64,000 nucleotides of DNA from Micropterus salmoides (GCF_014851395.1 NW_024040040.1:11594711-11658710), one strand, 5' to 3'. Shown: positions 46,989-57,190, numbered from the stretch's first letter. Program-made: numbers and translations. The notes: generated by a model not told the origin, from the sequence alone.

Positions 46989-47147
46989 AAGAAGGGACTT
47001 CCATGCCAAGCACAAGTAGTCAAAAAAAGGTTTGAATATGAAATCGATGTGGATAGATCATACACAATGGTGATGCTTCCAAACCTGAGGGTGGAGACAG
47101 AGGAAGAAGAAAAAATTATGCTTCACAAAATGGTTATGAACAACTGA
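46989..47147 (+). other. Candidate terminal exon or gene fragment (VVKKRFEYEIDVDRSYTMVM)
   Basis: Directly after a strong acceptor-like polypyrimidine tract and CAG (to 46988), the frame encodes KKGLPCQAQVVKKRFEYEID then VDRSYTMVMLPNLRVETEEE then EKIMLHKMVMNN and TGA (47145-47147): 52 codons without a stop. Residue use is strongly protein-like (alternating beta-strand pattern, acidic/lysine helix) against AT-rich flanks. There is no in-frame ATG near the start, as expected for an internal or last exon. I do not recognise the family. It could be the last exon of a long gene, a pseudogene piece, or part of a mobile element; codons beyond the stop (47164-47409) give another weak ORF. Confidence 0.4.
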
Positions 47148-47841
47148 ACACCTATCGTTAAGTTTGGACCATTATGTTAAGACAGCCCTCTCCATCGCCA
47201 TCATCAAAACACCAAATGAGTCAATATCTGTTGGAGGAATCGCTTTAATCCCCCCTGCAGAGATCCAGACTTTAGAATCTATGCCAAAGAACACTGAAGC
47301 TGTCTCTTTTCCTTCAGCCATCTGTACATCTCTGCTGAAGATATACACACAATGCATCACTGTCTACATCTTTTGTTTCTTCTTTAAAGGATCCACTCGT
47401 GGCAGCTGAAGCACGAATAAGGGATAGCTAACATTAGGGAAGTAGTATAGGTGAAGAGACAGGATACACACCTAAACTTCGTGCATGAAAGAAAAGTAGC
47501 ATTTGGAAAGTAGAGGTAGCTGACTGACTGCCTTGCTCCCCAGGTCACCTACCAGGTCATTTGAACAAATAAATAAGAATTAAGTTACTTTGATTTAATG
47601 TGCAGTCTAAGAAGTGTTCTGGTTTCCACTAAGACAAATGCAAAAAGGTAAACAAAGCATACACTCAGTAATCAAATCTCACTCCTCTCATTTCCTGTGT
47701 ATGGAACAATCATCTTAGGTGTGTGTGTGTATGGTTTGCTTTTGTGAAGGGATCACAGCAGCTGAGAGATGATAGAGTGATAACATTTTCAGCATCGTGC
47801 TGCTCTCTTATAATTAGAACAAATAGGAAAACGCAGGTCTT

Positions 47842-47843
<2 letters not shown>
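47148..47843. other. Flank of the exon-like ORF with overlapping weak ORFs
   Basis: An 81-codon plus ORF (47164-47409) and a 62-codon minus ORF (47172-47360, VQMAEGKETASVFFGIDSKV) overlap. The minus version looks slightly more protein-like. Neither has splice or domain support. Confidence 0.3.

Positions 47844-47885
<42 letters not shown>
47844..47885. repeat. (CA)n microsatellite
   Basis: About 21 uninterrupted AC units. Confidence 0.96.
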
Positions 47886-47888
<3 letters not shown>

Positions 47889-48902
47889 TAGGCTTTCTAC
47901 AGAGTGAATAATTGCTAAAAATACCCCTGAAAACAAATGACACTGCTTCAAACCAACTACAGCCATGACAAGAATTACCACCATCTTCATTAATGTCTAT
48001 TTCCAAACAACCAGTTTTCACTGCAACAGACAAACAAAAATAATAATTGATAACAGCTGCCAGCAGTATGTTTGCAAATTTTAGGTCATCATGATTGTCG
48101 AAAGTGCTGAATGTGTTTGAACTATGGCCACAAAATGGATTCCTTGATCTGCATGAAGGTAAAATTGTTTTAAATCCAAGTTACATACAAGTGCACCTTA
48201 AATCTATCTGTCTCTAATTACCAGGGGATTGAAAACCAACTGGTGATATACTGTGAGAGACAGGATTTGAAAGTGTTAGAACTGACTTTAAAGCATTTCT
48301 TAAGCTCTGTCTTGTCATTTGCCAGATAGAAGCTATGCTGTCTGTCGGGAGGAATTTAATTGGTACCACTGAGCCAGCGTAATCAATCCCATGAAAAAAA
48401 AAACATGCAAAGGGGAGTGTGACCTTGGTCTTGTAGACAAGTGGTGACCCAAAAAACCCCACAACTTCCAATATGGAAATTTATTTGAATGAGAGTCAAT
48501 GCAGAGTTAATGTCAAACAAACATCCTTCATTCAAAGCAGCACCGAAGAGGAAATAGGCTCAGTGTTCCAGACATCAAATGGGTTGTCAATTTAAAGTGA
48601 GCTTTCTGGTCTGCTTAAGTATTTTGTCAGTAAAGACAGAACAGGAAAGATGTAAAAAGGAAACAGGAGCTAAATTCTCTCTGCAGCAGTTGCAGTACAT
48701 GGACAGTTCCCGCAGGCGATCATGCAAGTCAGCTCAATGACTGGGAGCAACCCTGAGGATGAGCTTTTGTTCACCTTTACCTGTGATGATGTAGCTCCCA
48801 GAGTCCTCACATGACTTTAAATCATTTAGCAGACTTTCCTCCAGAATGGGGTTCCAGTCCTGTGTGAAACTAAGTAAATTTTGACTTATTTAAAGTTTTA
48901 AC
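47886..48902. other. Non-coding DNA, nothing recognised
   Basis: No element is recognised. The minus ORF at 48214-48471 has no domain. Confidence 0.45.
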
Positions 48903-49337
48903 TTAAAAGGGCCAGTGTGTAATATTTAGGAGGCTCTATTGACAGAAATCAATATAATGTTTTCAGTGGTGTATAAAGACCTTACATAATAAAACAATAT
49001 GTTTTTATTACCTTAGAATGAGCCATTTCTATCTACATACACCGCAGGTCCTCTTACGTGTGAGCCATGTTGTGTCGCCATATTTCTACAGTAGCCCAAA
49101 CGGACAAACTACTCTACAGAGAGCGTTTTTTCACTATGTTGAATGCGTAAAAGAATAAGTAGTAGTAGTTTTGTACTAGTAGTCGTCTGGTTTGTTAAAA
49201 GTAAGAAGCTAAGTAAAATTTGGAAAAATGGAGGACCACACATTATTTACCGTAGTTTCTCCCACACACTTGCAAGGTGAGCGATGTGTGATCCCTCAGC
49301 GCTAGATGCCATTAAAACTTACACACTGAATCTTTAA
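48903..49337. mobile_element. MITE with GCCAGTGTGTAA ends
   Basis: The left end TTAAAAGGGCCAGTGTGTAA is inverted, imperfectly, as TTACACACTGAATCTTTAAA at the right end. The interior order (TAATATTTAGGAGGCTCTAT, TTACCTTAGAATGAGCCATT, ACAGTAGCCCAAACGGACAA, GCTAGATGCCATTAAAACTT) is that of a very abundant fish miniature element of about 430-500 bp. No ORF. The class (PIF/Harbinger or other) is unclear. Confidence 0.75.
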
Positions 49338-49392
49338 ATAACGTCATGTAGGAGAGTTAAATCATGTGACTTAATGCAATTATTTTAACCTA

Positions 49393-49426
49393 CAGTGAGG
49401 GGAAAAAACTATTTGATCCCCTGCTG
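49393..49426 (+). mobile_element. Tc1-like element, left end (split by a LINE)
   Basis: After TA (49391-49392), CAGTGAGGGGAAAAAACTAT then TTGATCCCCTGCTG is the outer end of a common fish Tc1-type inverted repeat. It stops at CTGCTG, where the LINE begins, and resumes at 52155. Confidence 0.8.
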
Positions 49427-49750
49427 TTGAGGATCTTCAGGCGTACTTGGACTGCACTGACTGGGACGTTTTCAAGAAGGCTACCAACAATCTGGATGAG
49501 TTTACAGAGGCTGTGACGTCCTACATCAGCTTCTGTGAGGGCACATGTATACCAACACGCACCAGGGTGAGTTATAACAATGAAAACCCTGGTTCACAGC
49601 TAAACTCAGACAGCTAAGGTTGGAAAAGGAGGAGGCATTTAGGAGTGGTGACAGGGCTGGGTGCAGGGCGTTAAAGTACAGGTTTAGCAAGGCGGTGCGA
49701 GAAGCTAAACGACTCAGAGAGACTAAAGAACGCCACTTCTGTCTGGAGGG
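49427..49750 (+). pseudogene. LINE linker region (upstream of RT), copy 1
   Basis: The DNA parallels copy 2's open frame (KPWFTAKLRQLRLEKEEAFR, then SKYRFSKAVRDAK), for example GGTTCACAGCTAAACTCAGA. A missing base near 49581 (GAAAACCCTGG against GACAAACCCTGG in copy 2) breaks the frame. This region lies between the endonuclease and reverse transcriptase domains in L2/CR1-type elements. The endonuclease itself is absent through 5' truncation. Confidence 0.7.
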
Positions 49751-49754
49751 GGTT

Positions 49755-50404
49755 GAGGCCCCATCCACACTACTGCGTTTTTGAATTAAAACGGAGACCT
49801 TTTGCTACGTTTGCACCTTCTATCCAGACTACAATGGCGAAAACGAAGACCTAAAACAGAGAATTTTGGAAACGCTGACGACCCCGTTTTGCGTTTCAAA
49901 ACTCTTAGAAACGGTGACGCAGCCACTTACGCTCGGCTCTCTGATTATGTCTTAAAAGTCATGCAAAGCAGAAACACGCTGCTACTGACCGGGTTTTTTT
50001 ATTAAAATATGTACCGTGCAAATAACACTTATCTGCCTACACATGTACTGTGCATGTCGCAGTATTTACTTTGCAATGACTGCCAGTCTGTTTTCCGCTG
50101 CCACACTCCTGTGTTACATTCAGTAACAGTCCTAGCTCCTTATTGGTTCATGCAAAAAAAAAAAATCTTCTTCGTCTGTTTTGATTTTTGCTTTCGCCAA
50201 ATCTTCTAATCTTCTTCCTCTAATCAGGAAGAGACCATCTGCTTCATGTTTACACCAGCACGCGCATGCCCGGTGTATCTGAACGTCATTTTAATGTAGA
50301 CGGAGATCAACTCCAAAACGCAGCTAAAACGCTAGTGTGGACAGAGATTGTATTCGTTTATTCTCCGTTTGTAAACTAAAACGGAGTAGTGTGGATGGGG
50401 CCTC
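49755..50404. mobile_element. Non-autonomous DNA element with perfect 20-bp inverted ends, nested in the LINE
   Basis: GAGGCCCCATCCACACTACT (49755-49774) is exactly inverted at 50385-50404. Subterminal sequence is also shared (GCGTTTTTGAATTAAAACGG against CCGTTTGTAAACTAAAACGG). By comparison with LINE copy 2, the uninterrupted site is GTCTGGAGAGTCTTCAGACA, so the insertion lies between TCTT and AGACAG. No clear target duplication is visible. The 650-bp interior contains no transposase. The class is unassigned; GGCCCCATCCACAC-type ends are common in fish. Confidence 0.88.
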
Positions 50405-50639
50405 AGACAGATCAGAAACTATAAACCCAAAGTCCCCCACTCCATAAACGATTCTCGTCTGGCAAATGAGCTGAACCAGTTCTACTGCTGTTTTGAGAGT
50501 CAATCAGACACCATCCCTAGTGACCTCCTCCGCTCAGCTTCAGCCTAGTCCACCACCTCTTCCCCCCTCTCCCCAAAGCTGGCCAGCTCCCCCCCCCTCC
50601 ATCACAGAGAGGGAAGTCAACTCTTGTCTCCCCATCCAC

Positions 50640-51753
50640 CCTGAAGCACTGTGCTGATCAGCTGTCTCCGGTGTTCACAGACATTTTTAACACCTCACTG
50701 GAGACATGCCATGTGCCAGCTTGCTTCAAAGCCTCCTCCATCATCCCTGTCCCCAATAAACCAAGGACCACAGGACTAAACGACTTCAGACCTGTCATCC
50801 TGACCTCTGTGGTTATGAAGTCCTTTGAATGCCTTGTGTTGTCCCACCGAAAATCCATTACAGACCCACTCCTGGACCCCCTGCAGTTTGCCTACAGAGC
50901 CAACAGGTCTGTAGACGATGCAGAAAACATGGCCCTTCACTTCATCCTCTAGCACCTGGACTCCCCAGGATCCTGTTTGTGGATTTCAGCTCTGCTTTTA
51001 ACACCATCTGCAGGACAAGCTCTCCCAGCTGAGCGTGCCTGACTCCACCTGCAGGTGGATCACAGACTTCCTGACGAAGCAGCATGTGAAGCTGGGAAAA
51101 CATCTCTGATTCCAGGACCATCAGCACCAGATCCCCTCAAGGCTGCGTTCTTTCCCCCCTTCGTCTCCCTGTATACCAACAGCTGCACCTCCAGTCACCA
51201 GTCTGTCAAGCTCCTGAAGTTTGTGGACGACACCACCCTCATTGGGCTCATCTCTGGTGGGGATGAGTCCGCCTACAGGTGGGAGATCGACCATCTGGTG
51301 ACCTGGTGCAGCCAGAACAGTCTGGAGCTCAACGCTCTGAAGACAGTGGAGATGGACATGTATTTTAGAAAGAGCCCAGCCGCACCCTCCCCCATCATCC
51401 TGTGTGACTCCCCAGTCACCACTATGGACTCCTTTCACTTCCTGGGCATCTGGTACGCTGCTGCCACTGCCAGGGATAAGGGCAGGCTGCAGCGCATCAT
51501 TCGCTCTGCAGAGAAGGTGATTGGCTGCAATCTTCCTTCTCTTCTGGACGTGTACGCCTCAAGGACTCTGAGGCGTGCAGGAAAGATTGCAGCTGACCCT
51601 GCAGCTGACCCTTCCCACCACGGACACAAACTGTTTCAGACTCTCCCCTCTGGCAGGAGGCTGCGGTCCATCAGGACCCAAACCTCTCGCCACAAAACCA
51701 GCTTCTTCCCATCTGCAGCTAGCCTCATTAACAAGGCCCGGGTCCCCCACTGA
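50640..51753 (+). pseudogene. LINE reverse transcriptase, copy 1, frame-shifted
   Basis: The fragment is spread over three frames. The first (50671-50952) has KASSIIPVPNKPRTTGLNDF, RPVILTSVVMKSFECLVLSH and LDPLQFAYRANRSVDDAENM, the fingers region. The second (to 51032) has LFVDFSSAFNTI, motif A with its catalytic Asp. The third (51055-51753) has LLKFVDDTTLIGLISGGDES (motif C, catalytic DD) and the C-terminal end LPSGRRLRSIRTQTSRHKTS then FFPSAASLINKA. Motif B (GSPQG in copy 2) is deleted here, and a second deletion follows the FLG.W segment. RT copies element RNA at the cut target site; this copy cannot. The C-terminal GRR.RS....R...SFFP..S.L.N pattern is shared by L2, CR1 and Rex1 groups. 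Confidence 0.85.
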
Positions 51754-52154
51754 CACTCCCCCCCTTGCAAATGATACATGATATAATGATACACTTGCAC
51801 ATGTAAATACTGTTTCATCTCGTGTCGTGCACAGACCTGGCACATTGCACATATTTGTTGTTGATTGTTGATCTTTGTTGTTGTATATTTTTATGTTGTC
51901 AGTTTATATATTTATATGTACACAATATTCTCTTCCGTTACATTACTTCTGCATGGCACAGACCCAGAATAATGCAAATGTATATATCTGCAACGTTGTT
52001 CTTCCATTCCATATTTATAAATAAATATTTATATATTTCTGCATTTATTTATGTCAACTTTATGTTTGTCTACGTGTAGCACCTTATCACCACAGCAAAT
52101 TCCTCCGTATGTGTAAAACACTACTTGGCAATAAAGCTCCTTCTGATTCTGATT

Positions 52155-52370
52155 CTGCTCATTTTGTATGTTTGCCAACTGACAAAGAAATGATCAGTCT
52201 ATAATTTTAATGGTAGGTTTATTTGAACAGTGAGAGACAGAATAACAACAAAAGAATTCTGACAAACGTATATGTCAAAAATGTTATAAATTCATTTGCA
52301 TTTTAATGAGTGAAATAAGTAATTGACCCCCTCTCATTCAGAAAGATTTCTGCCCCCCAGGTGTCTTTTA
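52155..52370 (+). mobile_element. Tc1-like element, continuation after the LINE
   Basis: CATTTTGTATGTTTGCCAAC, AAATGATCAGTCTATAATTT, GGTAGGTTTATTTGAACAGT and GAAATAAGTAATTGACCCCC continue the Tc1-type inverted-repeat sequence exactly where 49426 left off. It stops after CAGGTGTCTTTTA (about 52370), before any transposase, where another repeat begins. Only one long terminal repeat is left. Confidence 0.8.
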
Positions 52371-53230
52371 AGCTACGTTTCGACCAAAGGAACTCTACCC
52401 CGGAACTAATAACCTTTGGAGGAACTCACTGCGTTCCCATTAGAGGGACCAGTGTCTAAATGTAGTTCTGGGATCTTCATTTTATCTTCTAAAAAGACCC
52501 TGCTCGGGGGGTAGTACTTTCTGAAAGTACCGGGTACTTGGGGGGGGGGGGCTTGCAAGGAGAGACTACTGGCTTTAACTGGAGAATGTATTGTCTGCTA
52601 CTGCTCCTCTCTTTTCCACCATATTTTACAAACCAATAAATCACAATCAGCAGTCAAATAGCCACACATGTCTCGCCGTTGTCCACCTGAGATCAGTCGT
52701 TGGCATTAAATGTAAATAGCAGCCAGCCTGGGTGTGTTTACAGCGAACAGCTGATCGAGTTACTACTGGGTCCAGAGTTGTTGTTTTTAAGTTTTCATCA
52801 GTCAGGAAGTTTCTACACAGAGCTGAGGTTGGTCTCCACCTCTTCAAAACCAGCTGAACATCTGATTACAGCAGGTAATAACGCTTGTTATAATCCCATT
52901 CCTCACAGACGTGAGTCCTGCAGCTGATCTGCAGTTCTTGTCGCTGGAAAAGTTTTAATAACCTTCCAAACTGTCGCAATTTTATTTCTGTGTTGTTTTA
53001 TCTGTGCTGGAGTTATTTTAAGAACTGGATGGTTTTATCCAGTTTGTTTTCCACGCGTCTCACGGATGTCCGCCTGAGATTGTATGTCACCATTAAATTT
53101 ATAGCTGGGAAACAGCAGCCAGCGTTCAGCAGTGTGTTTACAGCAAACGGCTGATGGATTTGTGCTAAATACTGGGTACTAAGTTGTTGTTTTAAGTTTT
53201 CATCAGTCCTGAGCTGTAAATGTACACATG
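52371..53230 (+). repeat. Dispersed repeat with internal ~400-bp duplication
   Basis: It begins AGCTACGTTTCGACCAAAGG, an end I associate with abundant fish DNA elements. Two related blocks follow: 52680-52815 (GTCCACCTGAGATCAG, CAGCCAGCCTGGGTGTGTTT, AACAGCTGATCGAGTT, TTAAGTTTTCATCAGTC) and 53068-53215 (GTCCGCCTGAGATTG, CAGCCAGCGTTCAGCAGTGT, AACGGCTGATGG, TTAAGTTTTCATCAGTC). The C- and G-homopolymers at 52506-52550 are part of it. Confidence 0.55.
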
Positions 53231-53489
53231 TGCGTTTGTTGTTCTCCTTTTTGGGCCGTGAGTTGTTACCTGGCAGTCATGAGTTAACTGGGTGTCGGGA
53301 GCTGCACCTTTTTCTTCACCTCCAGCTCTCTCTGTAGCTCAGACAATCCCTACTACCTGCGTGTGCTAATCCATCCTTTCACCCATATTCTTGTCTTTAT
53401 AGTTGCTATCTTTATAATAACAAACTACAGCTGTTTCATGTGTAGGTTCACGTCATTTGCCGTTTCACATTTAACGTGTGTTTTCTTGA

Positions 53490-53650
53490 CAAATCGTGGT
53501 TTGGAGACCTGAGTCGGGTGACACAGCCGCTGTCAGCTCGCGTAGTGTGTGACCCCCTGTCACTGATCAGTCACGTAGTGTGAATGCCACAGCGACTTCA
53601 AGACTCCCGTCACAAGACGGCAAGTCGTGTAGTCTGCACGAGCCTTTAGT
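53490..53650. repeat. Possible MITE end (GTCGTGTAGTCTGCACG)
   Basis: CAAGTCGTGTAGTCTGCACG at about 53623-53642 and internal GTAGTGTGTGACC/GTAGTGTGAATGCC repeats resemble a fish miniature element with ends of the type GTCGTGTAGTGTGAAC. No matching left end was found. Confidence 0.3.
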
Positions 53651-53774
53651 ACAAATTGGATAGCACTCGGGTGATGTTTGTATTTTCCGAAAGGACCAAT
53701 AAATATCTATCAACGTGCACAGCTGATCCTGTTACCAGGGGGGCTGCCGCCAAGCAAAAGTAGCCTACTTCTTA

Positions 53775-53855
53775 AACGACGCATCGATGAATCGTTGAAA
53801 TAATCTATAGAAGCTTCAAGTAATAAAATCATCGTTAGCTGCTACCCTAGAGCAG
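53775..53855 (-). mobile_element. hAT-like terminal fragment (GGGTAGCAGCTAACGATGAT)
   Basis: Read on the minus strand it starts AGGGTAGCAGCTAACGATGA and contains ATTATTTCAACGATTCATCG, related to the GGGCTGCAACTAACGATTAT type of end seen at 31930-33082. No second end can be paired with confidence. Confidence 0.45.
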
Positions 53856-53985
53856 ATTTTATCCGCCTCTGAGCAGGGAAAGTTGGTGAGAGAGACGATT
53901 TGAGAAAAAAAAATCTAATTGCAGTTTTTCTGCTGTTTGATTTGCGAATTTTTAATGAAATTATATTCCTTTTTTTCTTTTTCTT

Positions 53986-54960
53986 TTAAACCTGTCCTGC
54001 CCAGCAGCCTGGTATAGAGTATGATGAGCTGGATACCATATTGTGCCAGACAGATTTTACTTTTAACAAGAGTATTAATATATAAAAAAAATATCACTCC
54101 CAAATGCACGGCGATGCAAATGCGGAAGACCCCGACCTAGCCAACAGACGGCCAAAAAAAAAAATAAATAAAATGACCATCCAAATGCCAATTGACAACG
54201 CAATGCCGACGGAAGAGGCGGAAGAGCAGCGGCCGGACGGACCACGGCGCGCACACAAAAATAGACCAGTGCTGTCCCCCCAACTGCCGGAAAAATTTAG
54301 GCCACCCGTGCCACCCGACATCCTCCATGCACCGCACGCCCCCAGGCCGCCATGCAACGCCAGCCAAACCAGCAACGAGGCAAAATCAACCAGCTCAGCT
54401 GTATGCAATCGCCCAACCCTAGTAGCCAGGGCACCCCACGACCCCCCAAAGCGCAAAGGACCCCAGACTGCATGTCCCGGGAAAAGCTGCGCTCCACCCC
54501 GAGGAAGAACAGCAGAAAGCCGTGCCGGGAAGCTCCCTGCCGCCCCTGTGAACCCGAGGCCGGTCCCGTCCCCGGACAGGGGCCCAGCCCCCCCAGTCAA
54601 CCCCCCCAAGGAAGAGGGCCAAAACCCACCCATTGCCATGTGCCCCAGGGACTCCAGAATGCCCGCACTGTGAGAGAGCCAACAGGGGGAAGCAGCGGGA
54701 GCCCCACCAGTGCTGAAGAGGGCCAGATCAGGAGAGGAGACAATGGGCCCGACGCCCAGGGACACACCACCCTCCCAGAAATGTGCAAAAGCCAGAAGCC
54801 TGAGTCCCCAGACCCCTAGGCCCAGAGCGAGCCCCCAAGCCAGGGGAGTCATTCCCCTCCCGACCCACCAAATGTCTGGCAAGGCGGACACCGACCCCAT
54901 GGCACCCCCGACGCACTGGGGCTCCAGTGCCAAGACACGAGGCCAATGAGAATCCCCTCA
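53986..54960 (+). repeat. GC-rich dispersed repeat R2, copy B
   Basis: The left 95 bp and the GATGCAAATGCGGAAGACCC / CAATGCCGACGGAA blocks match copy A (33681-34560), but the 660-bp interior of copy A is absent and about 740 bp of extra GC-rich sequence follows. That part is C-rich on the plus strand, with long ORFs in several frames (54104-54673 plus; 54094-54933 minus, 279 codons). Simultaneous long ORFs on both strands reflect base composition. The family and role are unknown to me; it might be the 5'/ORF1 end of a LINE. Confidence 0.55.
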
Positions 54961-55540
54961 CTCCTTCAACTTCCCTGCCTGCCTCTGTAAATGTACATGT
55001 ACCTACATTTTAATCGCCATGATGAGATCACAATTTTGAGACACGCAAACTTTTGGGACACACAACCAACAAGAACGCCAAGCTAATTACCGTCTAAATA
55101 GAAATATTATGCCGAATATATTTACCCGCAAATGTGGCGGGTAGCCTTCCAACATTTGGCCGCCAAATGGAAAATCCAACCACATTTGACTGGTGGTGGG
55201 TGTTTATTTCCATCTCTGGTCCGACTGTGCCTCTCCCTCATTCTTAGATGTCTTCAGCTGTTTTCTCCCCTCCCTTATTTTAAATGTTTGTCCCCTGTTC
55301 GTCTTTCTCTCTGTTTGTGACGGTGTCTTTAGGCCTTTCCAAATCTAGACCGTCGCCACTTCCACACAGAGTGAACTCTGGTCAATCTCACAGCCAAATT
55401 GAGCTCTCTAACTCGCGTAGGGTATAAATACAGCGGTCAACTTTCGCATGAACTACCCTCTCCCCAGTGTAAATAGGATCTGACGTTACCGCTGCACTTA
55501 CTGCTATAATCTGTGGATCAAATAAATAAAAACAGTTGTA
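54961..55540. other. Non-coding spacer between R2 copy B and the TTAA element
   Basis: No element is recognised. CT-rich at 55220-55315. Confidence 0.4.
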
Positions 55541-55544
55541 TTAA

Positions 55545-57186
55545 AGAGGCGGTATTATGTTTTTGGCTTTTCCCCCTCACCTTTATTGAGTTATATATCT
55601 TTTTTGTGCATGTAACAGGTTTGCAAAGTGAAAAAGCCCAAAGTCCAGCCCAAAGGGAGTTCCCATCTCCCACAGAAAGCTCTGCTCTGAACCGCTTGAA
55701 AACAGCTCCTTTGTAGTCCAGCCCTTCACTTCCTTTACTTGTGACGTCACAATGAAAACGCGTCATAAAGCTTGCCAAGCAGCTAGCCGGGTCAGGCACG
55801 CTAGTCTGGGTGGAGGCCCTTTGGCTCAACTCGCCTTTGTGTGTTTGTACCTGATTCCAGGTACTTTTTTTCGTATCACCACACCTCCATTGAGGTTCCA
55901 AGCGAGCTGAGGGATACTAAAATGTAACGTGAAAACACGACAGACTGCTGATTGGTCTGAGAGAATATACACTATTCAATGCATCATCATTGCGTGCGCC
56001 AGACAGAGGCCAGCAACAGAAAGTTTTACATTTTACAGTTTTTATATGGAAATTCATCAATGAATCTACTTCTGAGAAATTTTGAATTGAGAAATCAGCT
56101 GTGTAGATTTCAAATATTGACAGTTTTATGAGAAGTGATGGCGGAACAAAAATGTGCTTGAATATTTTCGGAGTTGAGGAGCAAGTGGCTGCGGGGGAAG
56201 CCTGTGCCAACCTGCTGGAGGAGCGTGTGAGGCCGGCCAGCCGCCCGCTCACAGAGCCCTCTGCTCCCGCCGTCACACAGACTGCTGCAGCAACAACGGC
56301 AGAGGAAAACACAGCTGGAAGGTTTTCATACCGCTTATCTGTCTTTACATTCTGAGGAATGTTGAAACGTTTTAACTTAAAAAAGAGAAAGCTGTGTGGA
56401 TCGCTGGTGTGTGTGTTGCATTTAACATTACGTCGCGGCAGTTGTGTATGGCGTCGCTATGACGACAAGCTACGTACTATCTCTGGGTACTATCTGCAAT
56501 GGAAAACTGAGCAGGGCCGAGTAGAGTCGAGTCTATCAATTTGCGCTATGGTAGCATTTTTTGGCAAGGCAGCATAGATCATCAGAACACCGGGAACAGT
56601 TCAATGTTGGGCCTGGAAATTCACAATCACAATTTGTAAGTATGCTTTATTGGTTGTGAATTATAATTAAAATAAACACGGCAATGTAACTTCACATAAC
56701 TATAATGCTAATGTTACACCCCATGTGAAAGCTACTGAGCAAACGTTCAAATTGTTTGGCCAATTTTTATGTAAAATTGAGTTGAAATATGGTGATTTTT
56801 GTTGTGGTTTATTGTAAGTGGAACAATGATGTTGTGTGTGACTAACTTACACCATCTGCTACGTTACGGTAGCAGTCTGAAGCGGCTTTGATTTGGATCA
56901 CACTACCTTGTTTCTTACGACCCGCCCTTCTCTGCTTCTGATTGGCTAGTAGTCCTTACCTGGGAACTGTGCATGTGCAACTCCCAACACAGATTTTGTA
57001 CAAGTAAGATGCATCACTCTGGTGCTCAAGAGCAGAGTGTACAACACATAGGGTGAAAAGAGGAGCTGCAGCAATGTGCAGTATGAGAAAAATATGGTGT
57101 TTTTTGAAAATTAAACCATGTAAACCTGTTCTGCTACAATCCTTAATTAAGATTTTGAACCTGAAAATGAGCATAATACCACCTCT
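55545..57186 (-). mobile_element. TTAA-flanked inverted-repeat element, copy 2 (longer)
   Basis: Ends AGAGGCGGTATTATGT (55545) and GCATAATACCACCTCT (to 57186), each with TTAA directly outside (55541-55544, 57187-57190). The sequence is copy 1 (21279-22489) in reverse with the same interior order, plus a block of about 450 bp (56605-57080) that copy 1 has lost. A 131-codon minus ORF (55917-56312) is the counterpart of the 195-codon ORF of copy 1. No transposase is seen. Confidence 0.78.
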
Positions 57187-57190
57187 TTAA

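Larger units (their letters stand above)
49427..52154 (+). mobile_element. L2/CR1/Rex1-group LINE, copy 1, inserted in the Tc1-like end
   Basis: It is bounded by CTGCTG (49421-49426) and CTGCTC (52155-52160), the target duplication within the Tc1 sequence. It begins inside the coding region (5'-truncated), contains decayed linker and reverse transcriptase coding sequence, a roughly 400-bp AT-rich 3' UTR, and ends AATAAAGCTCCTTCTGATTC with TTCTGA-type tandem units. Copy 2 (minus strand) is at 57781-59575 and a 3' UTR fragment is at 63348-63575. A 650-bp inverted-repeat element (49755-50404) interrupts it. Confidence 0.85.

Noticed and set aside
54094..54933. 279-codon minus-strand ORF, the longest in the window
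   Set aside because: Gly/Trp/Leu-rich with no domain. It lies in a GC-rich repeat in which several other frames are also open, and part of it recurs at 34440-34540.
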